64,000 nucleotides of DNA from Leptotrichia buccalis C-1013-b (GCF_000023905.1 NC_013192.1:806001-870000); one strand, 5' to 3'. Shown: positions 36,932 through 46,667, numbered from the stretch's first letter. The notes: generated by a model not told the origin, from the sequence alone. Numbers and translations are program-made.

Positions 36932-37756
36932 ATGATAAAATTAATTGCAATTGATATGGATGGAACTTTGTTAAATGAGAAAAAGCACATTGAAAAAGCA
37001 CAAAAGGAAGCAATTCACGAAGCAATAGAAGCTGGTATAAAGATTGTATTGTGTACAGGCAGACCTTTATATGGGATTTTACCGTTTTATAAAGAACTTG
37101 GGTTGCAAGAACTGGATCAGGAGGGATATGTTATTTTAAATAATGGATGTTCAGTTCATAAAACAAAAGACTGGGAACTGATAGAATGTGCAGAGATTAC
37201 ACCTGACGATATGGAACATTTATATAAATTTTCTGAAAAATATGACATAAACTTTACATTAGTTGATGAAACGCATTATTTTAACATTGGTAGAAAACCA
37301 ACTAAAGAGCTTATTATGGACGCTCAGTTTGTATTTTCGGACATTACAGATATAACTTTGGAAGAAGCGAAAAGTGGGAAATATAAAATAGTCAAAGTTA
37401 TGTTTTTAGGAGATCCAGAAGAAATGAAAAAATTTCAGACAGAATATGAAGATATGATAAAAGAGAGATACGAAGGCGTATTAAGTCAGTCTTATGTTTA
37501 TGAAGTATTGCCAAAAGGCTATAATAAAGGAACTGGATTAAAGAATTTAGCAGAAAAACTGGGAATAAAGCAGGAAGAAGTAATGGCAATAGGTGATGGA
37601 AATAACGATGTTGAAATGCTTGAATATGCAAATTATGGGGTTGCAATGGGAAATGCTTCCAAATTAGCAAGAAACGCCGCTAAATATACAACTGACACTA
37701 ATGAAAATGATGGAGTGGCAAAGGCAATTAGAAAATATGCTTTAAATAAATTATAA
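36932..37756 (+). CDS. Cof-type HAD-superfamily phosphatase
   Basis: 274 aa. HAD motif I IAIDMDGTLL (nucleophile Asp), a long C2-type cap, motif III lysine in PKGYNKGTGLKNLAEKLGI and motif IV MAIGDGNNDVEML. Cof-type enzymes hydrolyse sugar phosphates, FMN or pyridoxal phosphate; the substrate cannot be read off. It is 52 bases after pyrE with AAAGGA and may be the last gene of that transcript, hinting at a nucleotide-related substrate (weak). Confidence 0.92.
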   Translation: MIKLIAIDMDGTLLNEKKHIEKAQKEAIHEAIEAGIKIVLCTGRPLYGILPFYKELGLQELDQEGYVILNNGCSVHKTKDWELIECAEITPDDMEHLYKFSEKYDINFTLVDETHYFNIGRKPTKELIMDAQFVFSDITDITLEEAKSGKYKIVKVMFLGDPEEMKKFQTEYEDMIKERYEGVLSQSYVYEVLPKGYNKGTGLKNLAEKLGIKQEEVMAIGDGNNDVEMLEYANYGVAMGNASKLARNAAKYTTDTNENDGVAKAIRKYALNKL

Positions 37757-37783
37757 TTATTATATAAAAGGAGATGTGGTGTC

Positions 37784-38344
37784 ATGAAAAAAATGATGTT
37801 GAAATTTACGCTGACAGTATTATGTTTTTTTACGTTTAATGTTGCTGTAACCGCTGCCATTAAGGAAAATCCATTAATTCAGGAAATAATAAGGGAAAAG
37901 GAAAATACAGACAAGGAAAAACTAACTGTTAAAACAGAAACTCGACGTATTGATGGTGGTGCAGAAGAAATTAACTATTATTATAACGGAAATGAATTAA
38001 AAAAAATAGTTAATATCAATGATTATAATAATGTAGTTATAGCTGATGCAACTAATGAGATAGAATACTATATAAAAAATGGAAAGGTATATTTCATATA
38101 TGATAAATTTACAGTAATAGAATACGGAGAACCGATAATTGATGATAAAACTGGAGAAGAAGAATATCCAGTAATTGATGAATCGATTAGAGAGAAAAAA
38201 TATTATCTGGATTTTAAGGGGAAACTTATAAGATATGTAGATGAAGATGGAAAAATTCATGAAAATGATTCAAAAATGAAAGAAGATTATGAAAATTTTA
38301 AAATAAATATGAGTGATAAATTGAAAAAATATTTAAAAAATTAA
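37784..38344 (+). CDS. Exported protein of unknown function
   Basis: 186 aa. Signal peptide (hydrophobic residues 6-25, cleavage near VTAAIK), then a highly charged mature protein with many Tyr/Ile/Asn-rich strands such as NEIEYYIKNGKVYFIYDKF, and a Lys-rich C-terminal helix. No family recognised. It might be related in style to the small exported proteins at 4-10 kb, but I found no shared motif. Confidence 0.8.
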   Translation: MKKMMLKFTLTVLCFFTFNVAVTAAIKENPLIQEIIREKENTDKEKLTVKTETRRIDGGAEEINYYYNGNELKKIVNINDYNNVVIADATNEIEYYIKNGKVYFIYDKFTVIEYGEPIIDDKTGEEEYPVIDESIREKKYYLDFKGKLIRYVDEDGKIHENDSKMKEDYENFKINMSDKLKKYLKN

Positions 38345-38381
38345 GAAATAACTATAGCTGATTTAAAAGGAGAATGAAGTT

Positions 38382-39362
38382 ATGGAAAAAGAATTAAAAT
38401 GGGCAGTTTTAGGAACAGGAGTAATTGCAAATGAAATGGCGCAGGCACTTCAAAAAATGGGGAAAAAATTATATGCTGTGGCAAACAGAACTTATGATAA
38501 AGCTGTAGAATTTTCTGAAAAATATGGTGCAGAAAAAGTTTATGAAAAAATAGACGATATGTTTACTGATAAGAAAAGTGATATAATTTATATTACAACT
38601 CCACATAATACACATATAAAATTTATGCTCGAAGCATTAAAAAATGGGAAACATGTGCTTTGTGAAAAATCAATTACTTTAAATAGTGAAGAGCTGGAAA
38701 AAGCAGTAAAAATTGCAAAAGAAAAAAATCTTATTCTTGGTGAAGCAATGACAATCTTTAATATGCCGCTTTACACAAAATTATCAGATATAGTAAATTC
38801 AGGTAAGTTAGGCGATGTAAAAATGATTCAGGTTAATTTTGGAAGTTATAAGGAATATGACATGAATAACAGATTCTTTAACAGAAATTTAGCTGGAGGA
38901 GCATTACTTGATATAGGTGTTTATGCAATTTCAATCACAAGATTATTTATGACTTCAAAACCTGATAATGTCCTATCTCAAGTAAAATATGCTCCAACTG
39001 GCGTAGATGAGCAAGTGGGAATAATTATGATGAATAAGGAACAGCAAATGTCAACAATTGCTCTGACACTTCATTCAAAACAGCCAAAAAGAGTTGTAAT
39101 TGCTTGTGAAAAAGCATACATTGAAGTTCTTGAATACCCGAGAGCTGATAAAGCTAAAATTGTTTATACAGAAACAGGAGAAATAGAAGAAATCGAAGAA
39201 GGAATAACAGCAAATGCACTTCAGTATGAAATGCAAAATATGGAAAAATCTGTAAAATCTGGAATTAATCAAATGAAATTAGAATACACAAGAGATGTAA
39301 TGGATATTATGACAAATTTACGAAAAGAATGGGGAATGACTTATCCTGAAGAAGAAAAATAA
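38382..39362 (+). CDS. Gfo/Idh/MocA-family oxidoreductase
   Basis: 326 aa. N-terminal NAD(P)-binding Rossmann domain (WAVLGTGVIANEMAQAL), then ITTPHNTH and the conserved HVLCEKSITLN lysine motif, followed by the alpha/beta substrate domain with AGGALLDIGVYAI. The family oxidises sugars, inositols or related compounds with NAD(P); EKSITLN and GGALLDIG resemble the dihydrodiol-dehydrogenase-like group. Substrate unknown. 12 bases before the RNA-repair gene, so co-transcribed with it. Confidence 0.92.
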   Translation: MEKELKWAVLGTGVIANEMAQALQKMGKKLYAVANRTYDKAVEFSEKYGAEKVYEKIDDMFTDKKSDIIYITTPHNTHIKFMLEALKNGKHVLCEKSITLNSEELEKAVKIAKEKNLILGEAMTIFNMPLYTKLSDIVNSGKLGDVKMIQVNFGSYKEYDMNNRFFNRNLAGGALLDIGVYAISITRLFMTSKPDNVLSQVKYAPTGVDEQVGIIMMNKEQQMSTIALTLHSKQPKRVVIACEKAYIEVLEYPRADKAKIVYTETGEIEEIEEGITANALQYEMQNMEKSVKSGINQMKLEYTRDVMDIMTNLRKEWGMTYPEEEK

Positions 39363-39374
39363 AAAGGAGAAAAA

Positions 39375-41555
39375 ATGAGAACATTATTACTGCTACGTGG
39401 AACAGTCGGAAGTGGGAAAAGTACCTTTATCAAGAAAAATAATTTGGAACCATACACTCTTGAAGCTGATAAGTTTAGACTTTTAATTTCTAATCCTAAA
39501 TTGACAAAATTTGGAGATTTTGAGATTTCGCAGAAAAATGACAGGCTGGCTTGGGAAATGCTTTTTAACTGTCTGGAAGAAAGAATGAAAAAGGGAGAAT
39601 TTACAGTTGTTGATGCGACACATGCTACAAAAAGGGCAATGAACTCCTACAAGGCTCTTGCAGACAAGTATAAATATACAATTTATTATTACCAGCTTGA
39701 TACGCCACTTGAAGAGTGTATTAAAAATAATAAAAAGAGAGAAAGCTATAAGCAGGTTGATGAAAATGTTATAAGTCGAATGTTTAGGAATATTCAGAAT
39801 GAAAAACTTTCAGGAAGTTTTAAAAGAATTTTTGACATAAATGAGATTATAAACTTTTATGTTGCTGATGTAACAGGAAAATATGATAAAGTTCGAATAA
39901 TTGGGGATATTCATTCGTGCTTTACAGCGATTTCTGAAATTGTGAAGGATTTTGATAAAAATACCTTGTATGTATTTTTAGGAGATTTTTTGGATAGAGG
40001 AATTGAACATAAACAGACACTTTTGTTAATGCTGGATTTATATAAAAAGGAAAATGTTATAATGATTGAAGGAAATCACGAAATTCATCTCGAAAATTTT
40101 GCCAATGACTTTAAAATTAACTCAAAGGAATTTTTAAATGTAACTTTGCCAGCAATTTTGGAAAATGAAAAAAATATTGATAGTTTTAAAAGGGAAATTC
40201 GTAAATTTTATAAGAAATTAAGACAATGTTATGCCTTTAAATTTCACAATCATAAAATTCTTTGTATACATGCAGGACTGTCTTTTGTGCCGAACTTGGC
40301 ACTTGTATCGACTAACGAAATGATAAACGGCGTTGGAAGCTTTGAAACAGAAATTGGAGAACTTTATGAAGAAAATTATTTGAAAGGTAAATGTCAGGAT
40401 TTTGTGCAGGTTCATGGGCATAGAGGTGTAAATTCGACTGAACATTCAATTTGTCTGGAAGGAGAAGTTGAGTATGGTGGAGAACTGAAATACTTGGATG
40501 TAATGCCAGATAAAATTTTGCAAAAATCAGTTATAAACACTGTTTACGATAGAGATTATTTGCAACACGAACTGGAAAAGGCAAAAGAAAACAAGCAGAT
40601 AAATTTGACAACCGATGAAGATGTGAATAAATTGATTGTAAGTAAACTAATCAGCGTTAAAAAGACAAAACCGAACTTGTATTCATTAAATTTTGGTAGA
40701 AACGTGTTTCGGAAAAAATTGTGGAATGACTCGACAATTAAGGCACGTGGACTTTTTGTGGATGCAGAAACTGGAAAAGTGAAAATAAGAAGCTATAACA
40801 AATTCTTTAATTATGGCGAAAATAAATATTCTACGAGAGAATATATTGAAAACAACATAGTTTACCCAGTTACAGCCTACGAAAAATACAACGGATTCTT
40901 AGGAATACTTTCAGTTATTGATGAAAAATTTGTATTTGCAACAAAAAGTGTAACAAATGGAACACACGTCAAATATTTTGAAACTCTTTTTGAAAAAGCA
41001 AGTGAAAGAATGAAAAATAAGCTTTTTAGAATTTGTAGCGAAAATGATGTCTCCATAGTGTTTGAGGCTGTTTCAGATGAAGATAGGCACATAGTTGATT
41101 ATTTTGGAAAGGAACATCTTTTTATTCTGGATGTTATTGACAACACTTTATTTATAAACGGTGTGCATGTGGATAATAATTTTAGTAAAAAATTTTTAAA
41201 AGAGCTGAATTTTGATGATAATGTTATTAAAATGAAAAAAGAAATCAAAAAATGCAATGACTTTGACGAAATAATTGACTTGATGGAAAATTATGATAAT
41301 TTTGAAAATGCTGAAGGTATTGTATTTTGTGCTGAAAATGGATTTATGTTTAAATACAAGGCAAGACATTACAGTTTGTGGAAAAAACGGCGTGGAATAC
41401 TGGAATTTTATAGAAAAGATTTCAACAGATCAAAACTTACTGGAAGATATAAGGACGAGCACCAGTTTATTGAATGGCTTACTGAACTTGATAATGATAA
41501 AGTTGAAAATGCTCATATTATTGACTTAATGAATGAATATGAGAATCTAAAATAA
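39375..41555 (+). CDS. Three-domain polynucleotide kinase-phosphatase-RNA ligase (Pnkp-like)
   Basis: 726 aa. Domain 1 (about 1-165) is a P-loop polynucleotide-kinase-like domain with GTVGSGKST at 9-17 and VVDATHATKR at 78-87. Domain 2 (about 170-400) is a metallophosphatase with GDIH (D178, H180), GDFLDRG at 203-209 and GNHE at 233-236. Domain 3 (about 450-726) is an RNA-ligase nucleotidyltransferase: motif I K504-YNG, F563-E564 (motif III), E647-GIVF (motif IV) and K660/K662 (motif V). This is the order of bacterial Pnkp, which heals and seals broken RNA. Cytosolic. No hen1 gene is adjacent, unlike the classic Pnkp/Hen1 cassette, and the ligase motif I is KYNG. Motifs in all three domains look intact. 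Confidence 0.88.
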   Translation: MRTLLLLRGTVGSGKSTFIKKNNLEPYTLEADKFRLLISNPKLTKFGDFEISQKNDRLAWEMLFNCLEERMKKGEFTVVDATHATKRAMNSYKALADKYKYTIYYYQLDTPLEECIKNNKKRESYKQVDENVISRMFRNIQNEKLSGSFKRIFDINEIINFYVADVTGKYDKVRIIGDIHSCFTAISEIVKDFDKNTLYVFLGDFLDRGIEHKQTLLLMLDLYKKENVIMIEGNHEIHLENFANDFKINSKEFLNVTLPAILENEKNIDSFKREIRKFYKKLRQCYAFKFHNHKILCIHAGLSFVPNLALVSTNEMINGVGSFETEIGELYEENYLKGKCQDFVQVHGHRGVNSTEHSICLEGEVEYGGELKYLDVMPDKILQKSVINTVYDRDYLQHELEKAKENKQINLTTDEDVNKLIVSKLISVKKTKPNLYSLNFGRNVFRKKLWNDSTIKARGLFVDAETGKVKIRSYNKFFNYGENKYSTREYIENNIVYPVTAYEKYNGFLGILSVIDEKFVFATKSVTNGTHVKYFETLFEKASERMKNKLFRICSENDVSIVFEAVSDEDRHIVDYFGKEHLFILDVIDNTLFINGVHVDNNFSKKFLKELNFDDNVIKMKKEIKKCNDFDEIIDLMENYDNFENAEGIVFCAENGFMFKYKARHYSLWKKRRGILEFYRKDFNRSKLTGRYKDEHQFIEWLTELDNDKVENAHIIDLMNEYENLK

Positions 41556-41568
41556 AAAAATAAATTTC

Positions 41569-41627
41569 AAAAATGTATCAAAAAAACTGGACAATAAAAA
41601 TTGAAAAGTTTAGGGATACATTTTTTA
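41569..41627 (+). terminator. Terminator after the RNA-repair gene
   Basis: AAAAATGTATC (41569-41579) pairs with GATACATTTTT (41615-41625) around a loop that itself holds CAAT/ATTG, followed by T-rich sequence. Confidence 0.65.
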
Positions 41628-41640
41628 TTTTTTAAACAAA

Positions 41641-41680
41641 AAGGAGAAATATTTTACCAAAAGATAAAATATAACTCCTT
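41641..41680 (-). terminator. Terminator of the NlpC/P60 gene
   Basis: AAGGAG-AA-ATATTTTA (41641-41656) mirrors TAAAATAT-AA-CTCCTT (41665-41680), with an A-A internal loop. On the minus strand the stem is followed by TTTTTG. Confidence 0.75.
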
Positions 41681-41788
41681 GTTCCAAAGTTTTTTATTAC
41701 AAAATCATTTAAATTTTGTGTTTTTTCTTGTCTATACAAGATTTTTTATGTAAAGAATATATTTATTTTATAAGAAATAGTTTATAGT

Positions 41789-42328
41789 TTAACTAAATGG
41801 ATTAATTGCCCATCTAAATGTCTTGTTGTAATAGTTACTGTCTAAACTAGAAACTGTTACTCTTTTACTTCCAGAAGAAGCATGAATAAACTGTCTATTT
41901 CCCATATAAATACCTACGTGAGAAATACGACCTTTTCCAGTTGTTTCAAAAAATACCAAATCACCTTTCGTCATATTCATTGATGAAATTCTTGGTTTAA
42001 ATGTTGCTTGTGAACTTGAAACTCTCGGTAAGTTTACATCAGCAGCTTTTTTGAATACATAACCAACGAAGCCTGAACAATCAAATGTGTTAGGTCCAGT
42101 TGCTCCCCAAACATATGGTGATCCTAGTTTTGTTTGTGCAAAAGAAATAATTTGATCTCTTACAGCTGTAGAAGAAGTTCCACTACTTTTCACCTCTTGT
42201 TTTGGTTTTGAAACAACAGACAAATCTATATTTTTATTACTATAATGACTTCTGATTGTACTTTGTAAATCTGCAAAAGATACTGCAGAAATGATCATAG
42301 CTCCAGCTAGCATCAATATTTTTTTCAT
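41789..42328 (-). CDS. Secreted NlpC/P60 peptidoglycan endopeptidase
   Basis: 179 aa. Signal peptide cleaved near VSFADLQ, short linker, then the NlpC/P60 catalytic domain: Cys84 in NTFDCSGFVGYVF, His137 in RISHVGIYMG and His149 in FIHASSGSKRV. These enzymes cut D-Glu-diaminopimelate bonds in cell-wall peptides. There is no separate SH3 or LysM binding domain, so this is a minimal form. ATG 42328 is behind GGAGG; a TTG four codons earlier overlaps that site. Confidence 0.93.
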   Translation of the reverse strand: MKKILMLAGAMIISAVSFADLQSTIRSHYSNKNIDLSVVSKPKQEVKSSGTSSTAVRDQIISFAQTKLGSPYVWGATGPNTFDCSGFVGYVFKKAADVNLPRVSSSQATFKPRISSMNMTKGDLVFFETTGKGRISHVGIYMGNRQFIHASSGSKRVTVSSLDSNYYNKTFRWAINPFS

Positions 42329-42365
42329 TATAACCTCCAATCTACCTTTGAACTTTGGTAAATAT

Positions 42366-42374
42366 ATTATAACA
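42366..42374 (-). promoter_or_regulatory. Extended -10 of the NlpC/P60 gene
   Basis: TGTTATAAT on the minus strand (42374-42366), 38 bases before the ATG. No clear -35. Confidence 0.5.
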
Positions 42375-42460
42375 ACTGTTACTTTTATTGCTATTTTAAA
42401 AAAATTAATTTTTAATTAAAAAAATTGATGCTTTTTTTGATGTTGCTTATATTTTTAGGT

Positions 42461-45346
42461 TTAAAATTCAAATCTTATACCTGTTGTAATCATGTGATTA
42501 TCAGCTTTTGATTTATCAGTAGAGTGTTTGTAGTCATAATTTGCATACCAGCTTGCTCCGTTTTTAATTTCTGTATTCACTCCAATTCCCGCGTTAATTT
42601 TGTTTCTTGAATAATTTATTCCTTTTACTTTAAATTTGGCATCAGGTGCAAAATTGTATGAGGCTTCAAAATCCAGATTCTTTTTATTGAGTCCTTGAGT
42701 ATAGCCTGTATATCCAGTAATATCTGTCTTTCCAAAAGTTTTTACTGTTTTAATACCGATTGATGCATAAGGCATATTATAACTTTTTTTATCAGCCTTC
42801 ATTCCAAAGTTAGTGTTTTCTTCAGAGAATTTTCCACGTGTAACTTTGTCCATACCTAATGCGGCATAAGGAGTTACAGCAAAATCTCCTTCTTTATTTT
42901 TAATATCGTATCCCGTTTCAAAATATCCTGAAATTATGTTATCATTATGACTTACTTTAGAATGTTCGATATAATTATTATTAACAATAATATCCCGTTC
43001 TACTCGACTATCAGCAAATCCAATTCCAGCACGTCCTGCAATATATGAATTTCCTAAATTTTGCCGTCCATAAAGCGATAAACCTGTCATATCAGCTTTT
43101 GACTGTCCATTATATCTATTAAATTTAACTTTTCCCTTGCTGTAATCTGCAGAAATTCCTAAAATTGCATCAGGGCTAATTTTCATATCGAAACCGATTT
43201 GTCCGCCTTTTACAGATGTATTACCTTTAGCAAATCCATCTTTTTTAATATTCCCTTTTGAAAAAATTCCACTTGTCCAAAAACCAAATTTTTTATCCAA
43301 ATTTTCCATACTTTTACTTAACATTGAGATTCTATTTGAAAGATTCTTGTTTACTGTTTCACTTTGTTCAAAAGTTAAAGCTTGTGCCGATGCATAAATT
43401 TGACCAGACATACTGTCAAGAGTATTTAAATTTAATGTTTGAAGTTTGGAACCAAGTATTCCTGCTTCTTTTTTTCCGCTTTCATAATTTTTGTCAACAT
43501 TTTCCAATGCAGTTTCAATTTGTCTTGCAGTATTTAGTTGTTCTGTATCGGAATTTAAGGATTTTGCATATTCAATTGTATCAGTTCTTGAAATATTTGC
43601 TGATAAATTTTCAGTTTTGATTTTGTTGACTGTCATAAGTCCATTATCACTTTTTATTTCAGAATTACCTGTAACGTTTCCTGTAATTATATCAATATTT
43701 TTACCATTTTTTGTTAAATATTCACCATTGTTATTTGTGACTGTTACTATTCCGTTTACTTCAGCATTTGTTGCTTTTAAGTTTGCATTGATATCAGAAT
43801 ACATTTTAGATTCATTTGTCATTACAACATTATTTGCTATTGAGTTTCCATTGTTTATAAATGTACCATCATTTTGAATATTATTTATAGTTGAACTGGA
43901 AACTTCAACGATGGCTTCTTTTCCTATGGAAAGTGTGCTTGGAGAATTCATTCTTTTGATTTTCAAGTATACATTGTTTCCAACGTTTGTTTCACCTGTA
44001 TAAGTAGCAGCTCCATTTAATATAAGAGTCCCTGATCCACGAAGTACTAATCCAGCATCTCCTGAAATATCATTATCAAATTCATATGGTTTTGATCTGC
44101 CGTCAAGAGTGATGTAGACATCGTCTCCAAGCGCAAGTCTTTTATCAAATAATGCAGGTCCTTTTAAAGCCTTGTCAATATTCAAGAATCCCCATCCGTA
44201 AACATCATCCACTCCAACATCTCCGATATCAGTTGCAGTTGAAAGGATAGTCTGTCTTAAGAGGTCACCAGTCATAAAAGGATATTTTTCCTTAATAAGA
44301 GCAGCTGTCGCTGTAACACGTGGTGCTGCAAATGAGGTTCCAGAACGAACACGTCTTGATCCGTCAACTTCTATGTAATAATCAGCAATAGTAGTTACAG
44401 TCCAGTTTTTAGCCCCTGCAGCTCCTGCAAAAGGCTTAAAATTACTAAAATTAAAGTTTCCTTTTTGTTCAGATGTTTTTGAAGTTAGACCGTTTACATT
44501 AATCCACCCTTCTTCTAACTCAGGCAACCAATATGGAAGCGTGGCTCTAAGAAGAGAAGTATTGTATTCTTCATTTCCAGCAGAAAAGACAAATAAGCTC
44601 CCATTAGCGACAGCAGTTTTATAAAAATCTAGTGTACTTCTGCTAAGCTGACTTTCATAAAAATCATCTCCTTTATCAGAGTAAGTTTCGTATTCTGCTC
44701 CAAATGAATTATTAAAGATTCTTACGCCTTTGTCATACAGTTTTTGGTACAAATCAGTTGTAACGTTAAGTTTGTCAGTATCTTCATTATCTGTTCCATC
44801 AATAACATACATATCGGCATCAGGTGCAATTCCTTCTTTTCCCGCTATAAGGCTTGTTACCATATAGCCATGATCTTCATCACCAGAATTTCGTGAACTG
44901 TAAACTCTTGTTATATTTTTTACTTCACGGTATAAATCATCATAATAATCTCCAGTAAATCCAGTATCTATTACACCAACCTTAACATTGTAACCTGTAT
45001 AATATCTTTCTGAATTATTTTGTGGATTATTGCTATTGTAACTAAAATTCCCATTCCATTTTATATTTCCGTAATAGTTGAATTTACTGTTTTCGCCTCC
45101 ATCAACATCTGATAGTCTTCGACGATAAGGAATGTTATAGTTATCATTATCAGCTGCTATAATTTCTCCATTAAAAGTGTTATAAGATGGTTTAGGAGGA
45201 GCTGGATTCGGAGTGTTTGAATTACCAGTATTTGTATTTGGAGGTGTTGGGGTTGGATTGTTTGAAGAATTTCCTCCACCTCCACCTCCGCCACCGCAAG
45301 CTACAAGTGAAAACAACGAAATTAGAATAAATGTAATTTTTTTCAT
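42461..45346 (-). CDS. Subtilisin-family autotransporter lipoprotein
   Basis: 961 aa. N-terminal lipobox LVAC (Cys17), followed at once by eight glycines (18-25) and a Pro/Thr/Asn-rich linker. Peptidase S8 domain, about 120-395: Asp127 in VGVIDTG, His159 in DEDHGYMVTSLIAG, oxyanion Asn258 in FSAGNEE and Ser338 in SGTSFAAP. A passenger stalk with a PATR-like LVLRGSGTLILNGAATYTGETNVG repeat follows, then a C-terminal beta-barrel of about 270 residues ending in ITTGIRFEF (terminal Phe). Type Va secretion to the outer surface; a likely virulence or processing protease. It is unusual in joining a lipobox to an autotransporter. Confidence 0.95.
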   Translation of the reverse strand: MKKITFILISLFSLVACGGGGGGGGNSSNNPTPTPPNTNTGNSNTPNPAPPKPSYNTFNGEIIAADNDNYNIPYRRRLSDVDGGENSKFNYYGNIKWNGNFSYNSNNPQNNSERYYTGYNVKVGVIDTGFTGDYYDDLYREVKNITRVYSSRNSGDEDHGYMVTSLIAGKEGIAPDADMYVIDGTDNEDTDKLNVTTDLYQKLYDKGVRIFNNSFGAEYETYSDKGDDFYESQLSRSTLDFYKTAVANGSLFVFSAGNEEYNTSLLRATLPYWLPELEEGWINVNGLTSKTSEQKGNFNFSNFKPFAGAAGAKNWTVTTIADYYIEVDGSRRVRSGTSFAAPRVTATAALIKEKYPFMTGDLLRQTILSTATDIGDVGVDDVYGWGFLNIDKALKGPALFDKRLALGDDVYITLDGRSKPYEFDNDISGDAGLVLRGSGTLILNGAATYTGETNVGNNVYLKIKRMNSPSTLSIGKEAIVEVSSSTINNIQNDGTFINNGNSIANNVVMTNESKMYSDINANLKATNAEVNGIVTVTNNNGEYLTKNGKNIDIITGNVTGNSEIKSDNGLMTVNKIKTENLSANISRTDTIEYAKSLNSDTEQLNTARQIETALENVDKNYESGKKEAGILGSKLQTLNLNTLDSMSGQIYASAQALTFEQSETVNKNLSNRISMLSKSMENLDKKFGFWTSGIFSKGNIKKDGFAKGNTSVKGGQIGFDMKISPDAILGISADYSKGKVKFNRYNGQSKADMTGLSLYGRQNLGNSYIAGRAGIGFADSRVERDIIVNNNYIEHSKVSHNDNIISGYFETGYDIKNKEGDFAVTPYAALGMDKVTRGKFSEENTNFGMKADKKSYNMPYASIGIKTVKTFGKTDITGYTGYTQGLNKKNLDFEASYNFAPDAKFKVKGINYSRNKINAGIGVNTEIKNGASWYANYDYKHSTDKSKADNHMITTGIRFEF

Positions 45347-45406
45347 CTTTTTATCTCCTTATTTTTTATTTGTACAGTAATTGAGTTTCTGTTTTCTTTT
45401 AATAAG

Positions 45407-45435
45407 ATTATACGATATATTTTTTATAGTGTCAA
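45407..45435 (-). promoter_or_regulatory. Consensus promoter of the autotransporter gene
   Basis: Minus strand TTGACA (45435-45430), 17-base spacer, TATAAT (45412-45407), about 60 bases before the ATG. Perfect match to consensus. Confidence 0.85.
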
Positions 45436-45513
45436 GACTTTGAATAAAAATATTTTCATCAAACACGAAAACAGTAAATGATTTACTTCGATTTAAACTG
45501 TGTAGAATAAAAT

Positions 45514-45533
45514 AAGGCTGCTTAAACAGCCTT
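45514..45533. terminator. Terminator after the HsdM-like gene
   Basis: AAGGCTG (45514-45520), 6-base loop, CAGCCTT (45527-45533), directly against the stop codon at 45534; U-rich tails on both strands. Confidence 0.85.
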
Positions 45534-46667
45534 TTAATTAATTTCTTCCAAATACTTGTTTATTAAATTATCACATTCATTACTGCTTTTTTTCATCAAG
45601 TCAAAACTGTTAATTTTTTTTTGTTTTAATTTTTCCAAATCAACTTTTTCCTTTGTTTTAAAAACATAATTTAAGATATCTAAATTACATCCTTTATTTA
45701 AGATGGTTTCATTTGGTATTGATCTTGAAATACCATTTATTTCTTCTCTTTTTTCAAAAATTTCTGACAGATCCTTAAGATTTTCTATTTTTATCTTTTC
45801 ACTTCCTTTTTCAAAAAAATGTTGAGATTGAATAAAGAAGATATTGTTTTTATTAATTTTTTCTTCATTAAATATTATTATCTGATTTTTTAGGATACCA
45901 TTAAGAGGCATGGAAATTATACTTTCTATTTTATCCATTTTTATAATTTCTTCTAATTCATGAGCTTTTAATGAATAGATGGCTTCCTTTTCTACGATAC
46001 CTTTTTTTGTATTTTTTATTAAATCGTATATCAGTTTATCAGAATGTGTGTCCTTTGTTATGATTACTGCAGATTTGTTTTCTGTTTTTAAATTTGCCAT
46101 AGAAGATAAGAGTTTAATAATGACATTTTTTTCAGTATTATTTATTTTTTCATTATAAAAATTATTTTCTTCAAAAAAATCAATATTGTATAGGATTTCA
46201 TCATCCTGAATGCCCAAAAGCAATAAGACTAGTTGATTAATACTGCTGTCATGCATAATAGACAGATTTATTATGTTATCTGTATAATTTTTCGCTATTT
46301 TTATATATCTTCCTCTTAAAATATCAAGTTTTAGTTCCATTTCCATTTCTTCTAAACATTCGATGTACTCATCTTTGCTTGGATGACTGATAATCATATC
46401 ATATGTTTCTTTAAATATTCCCAGTTTATCTGACGCTATTTTTACATTTTCCAAATACGAAGTTTCTAAGTTATATTCAAATCCTAAATAATTTAAATAT
46501 TCCAAAAATAGATAATTATCGTCTCTTAAATTTTCCAATTCTTCATAAACAACTTTACTTACAGAAACGGCATATAACAATAGCGATATTTTAAAAAACT
46601 CTATTTTTTTAGAATTTTTTTTGTCTTCTAATTCTTCTTCTATAAGTTTAAAAAATTTATTTTTCAT
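45534..46667 (-). CDS. Degenerate HsdM-like protein (type I methylase relative)
   Basis: 377 aa. The C-terminal third resembles the end of type I methylase HsdM: KIESIISMPLNGILKNQIII parallels the EAVIxLPxNLF segment, then FIQSQHFFEKGSEKIKIENLKDLSEIFEKREEINGISRSI and NLDILNYVF parallel EFEKGxxxN...I..YKxREExxxxSR and NLNIxRYV. The N-terminal 200 residues are helical. I find neither the NPPY/F catalytic motif nor the FxGxG SAM motif, so it is probably not an active methylase. It starts 11 bases inside the HsdS-like gene, so the two are coupled. Confidence 0.55.
   Translation of the reverse strand: MKNKFFKLIEEELEDKKNSKKIEFFKISLLLYAVSVSKVVYEELENLRDDNYLFLEYLNYLGFEYNLETSYLENVKIASDKLGIFKETYDMIISHPSKDEYIECLEEMEMELKLDILRGRYIKIAKNYTDNIINLSIMHDSSINQLVLLLLGIQDDEILYNIDFFEENNFYNEKINNTEKNVIIKLLSSMANLKTENKSAVIITKDTHSDKLIYDLIKNTKKGIVEKEAIYSLKAHELEEIIKMDKIESIISMPLNGILKNQIIIFNEEKINKNNIFFIQSQHFFEKGSEKIKIENLKDLSEIFEKREEINGISRSIPNETILNKGCNLDILNYVFKTKEKVDLEKLKQKKINSFDLMKKSSNECDNLINKYLEEIN

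Noticed and set aside
43258-43877. Open frames opposite the autotransporter gene
   Set aside because: Antisense to a well-supported coding region, without start signals.
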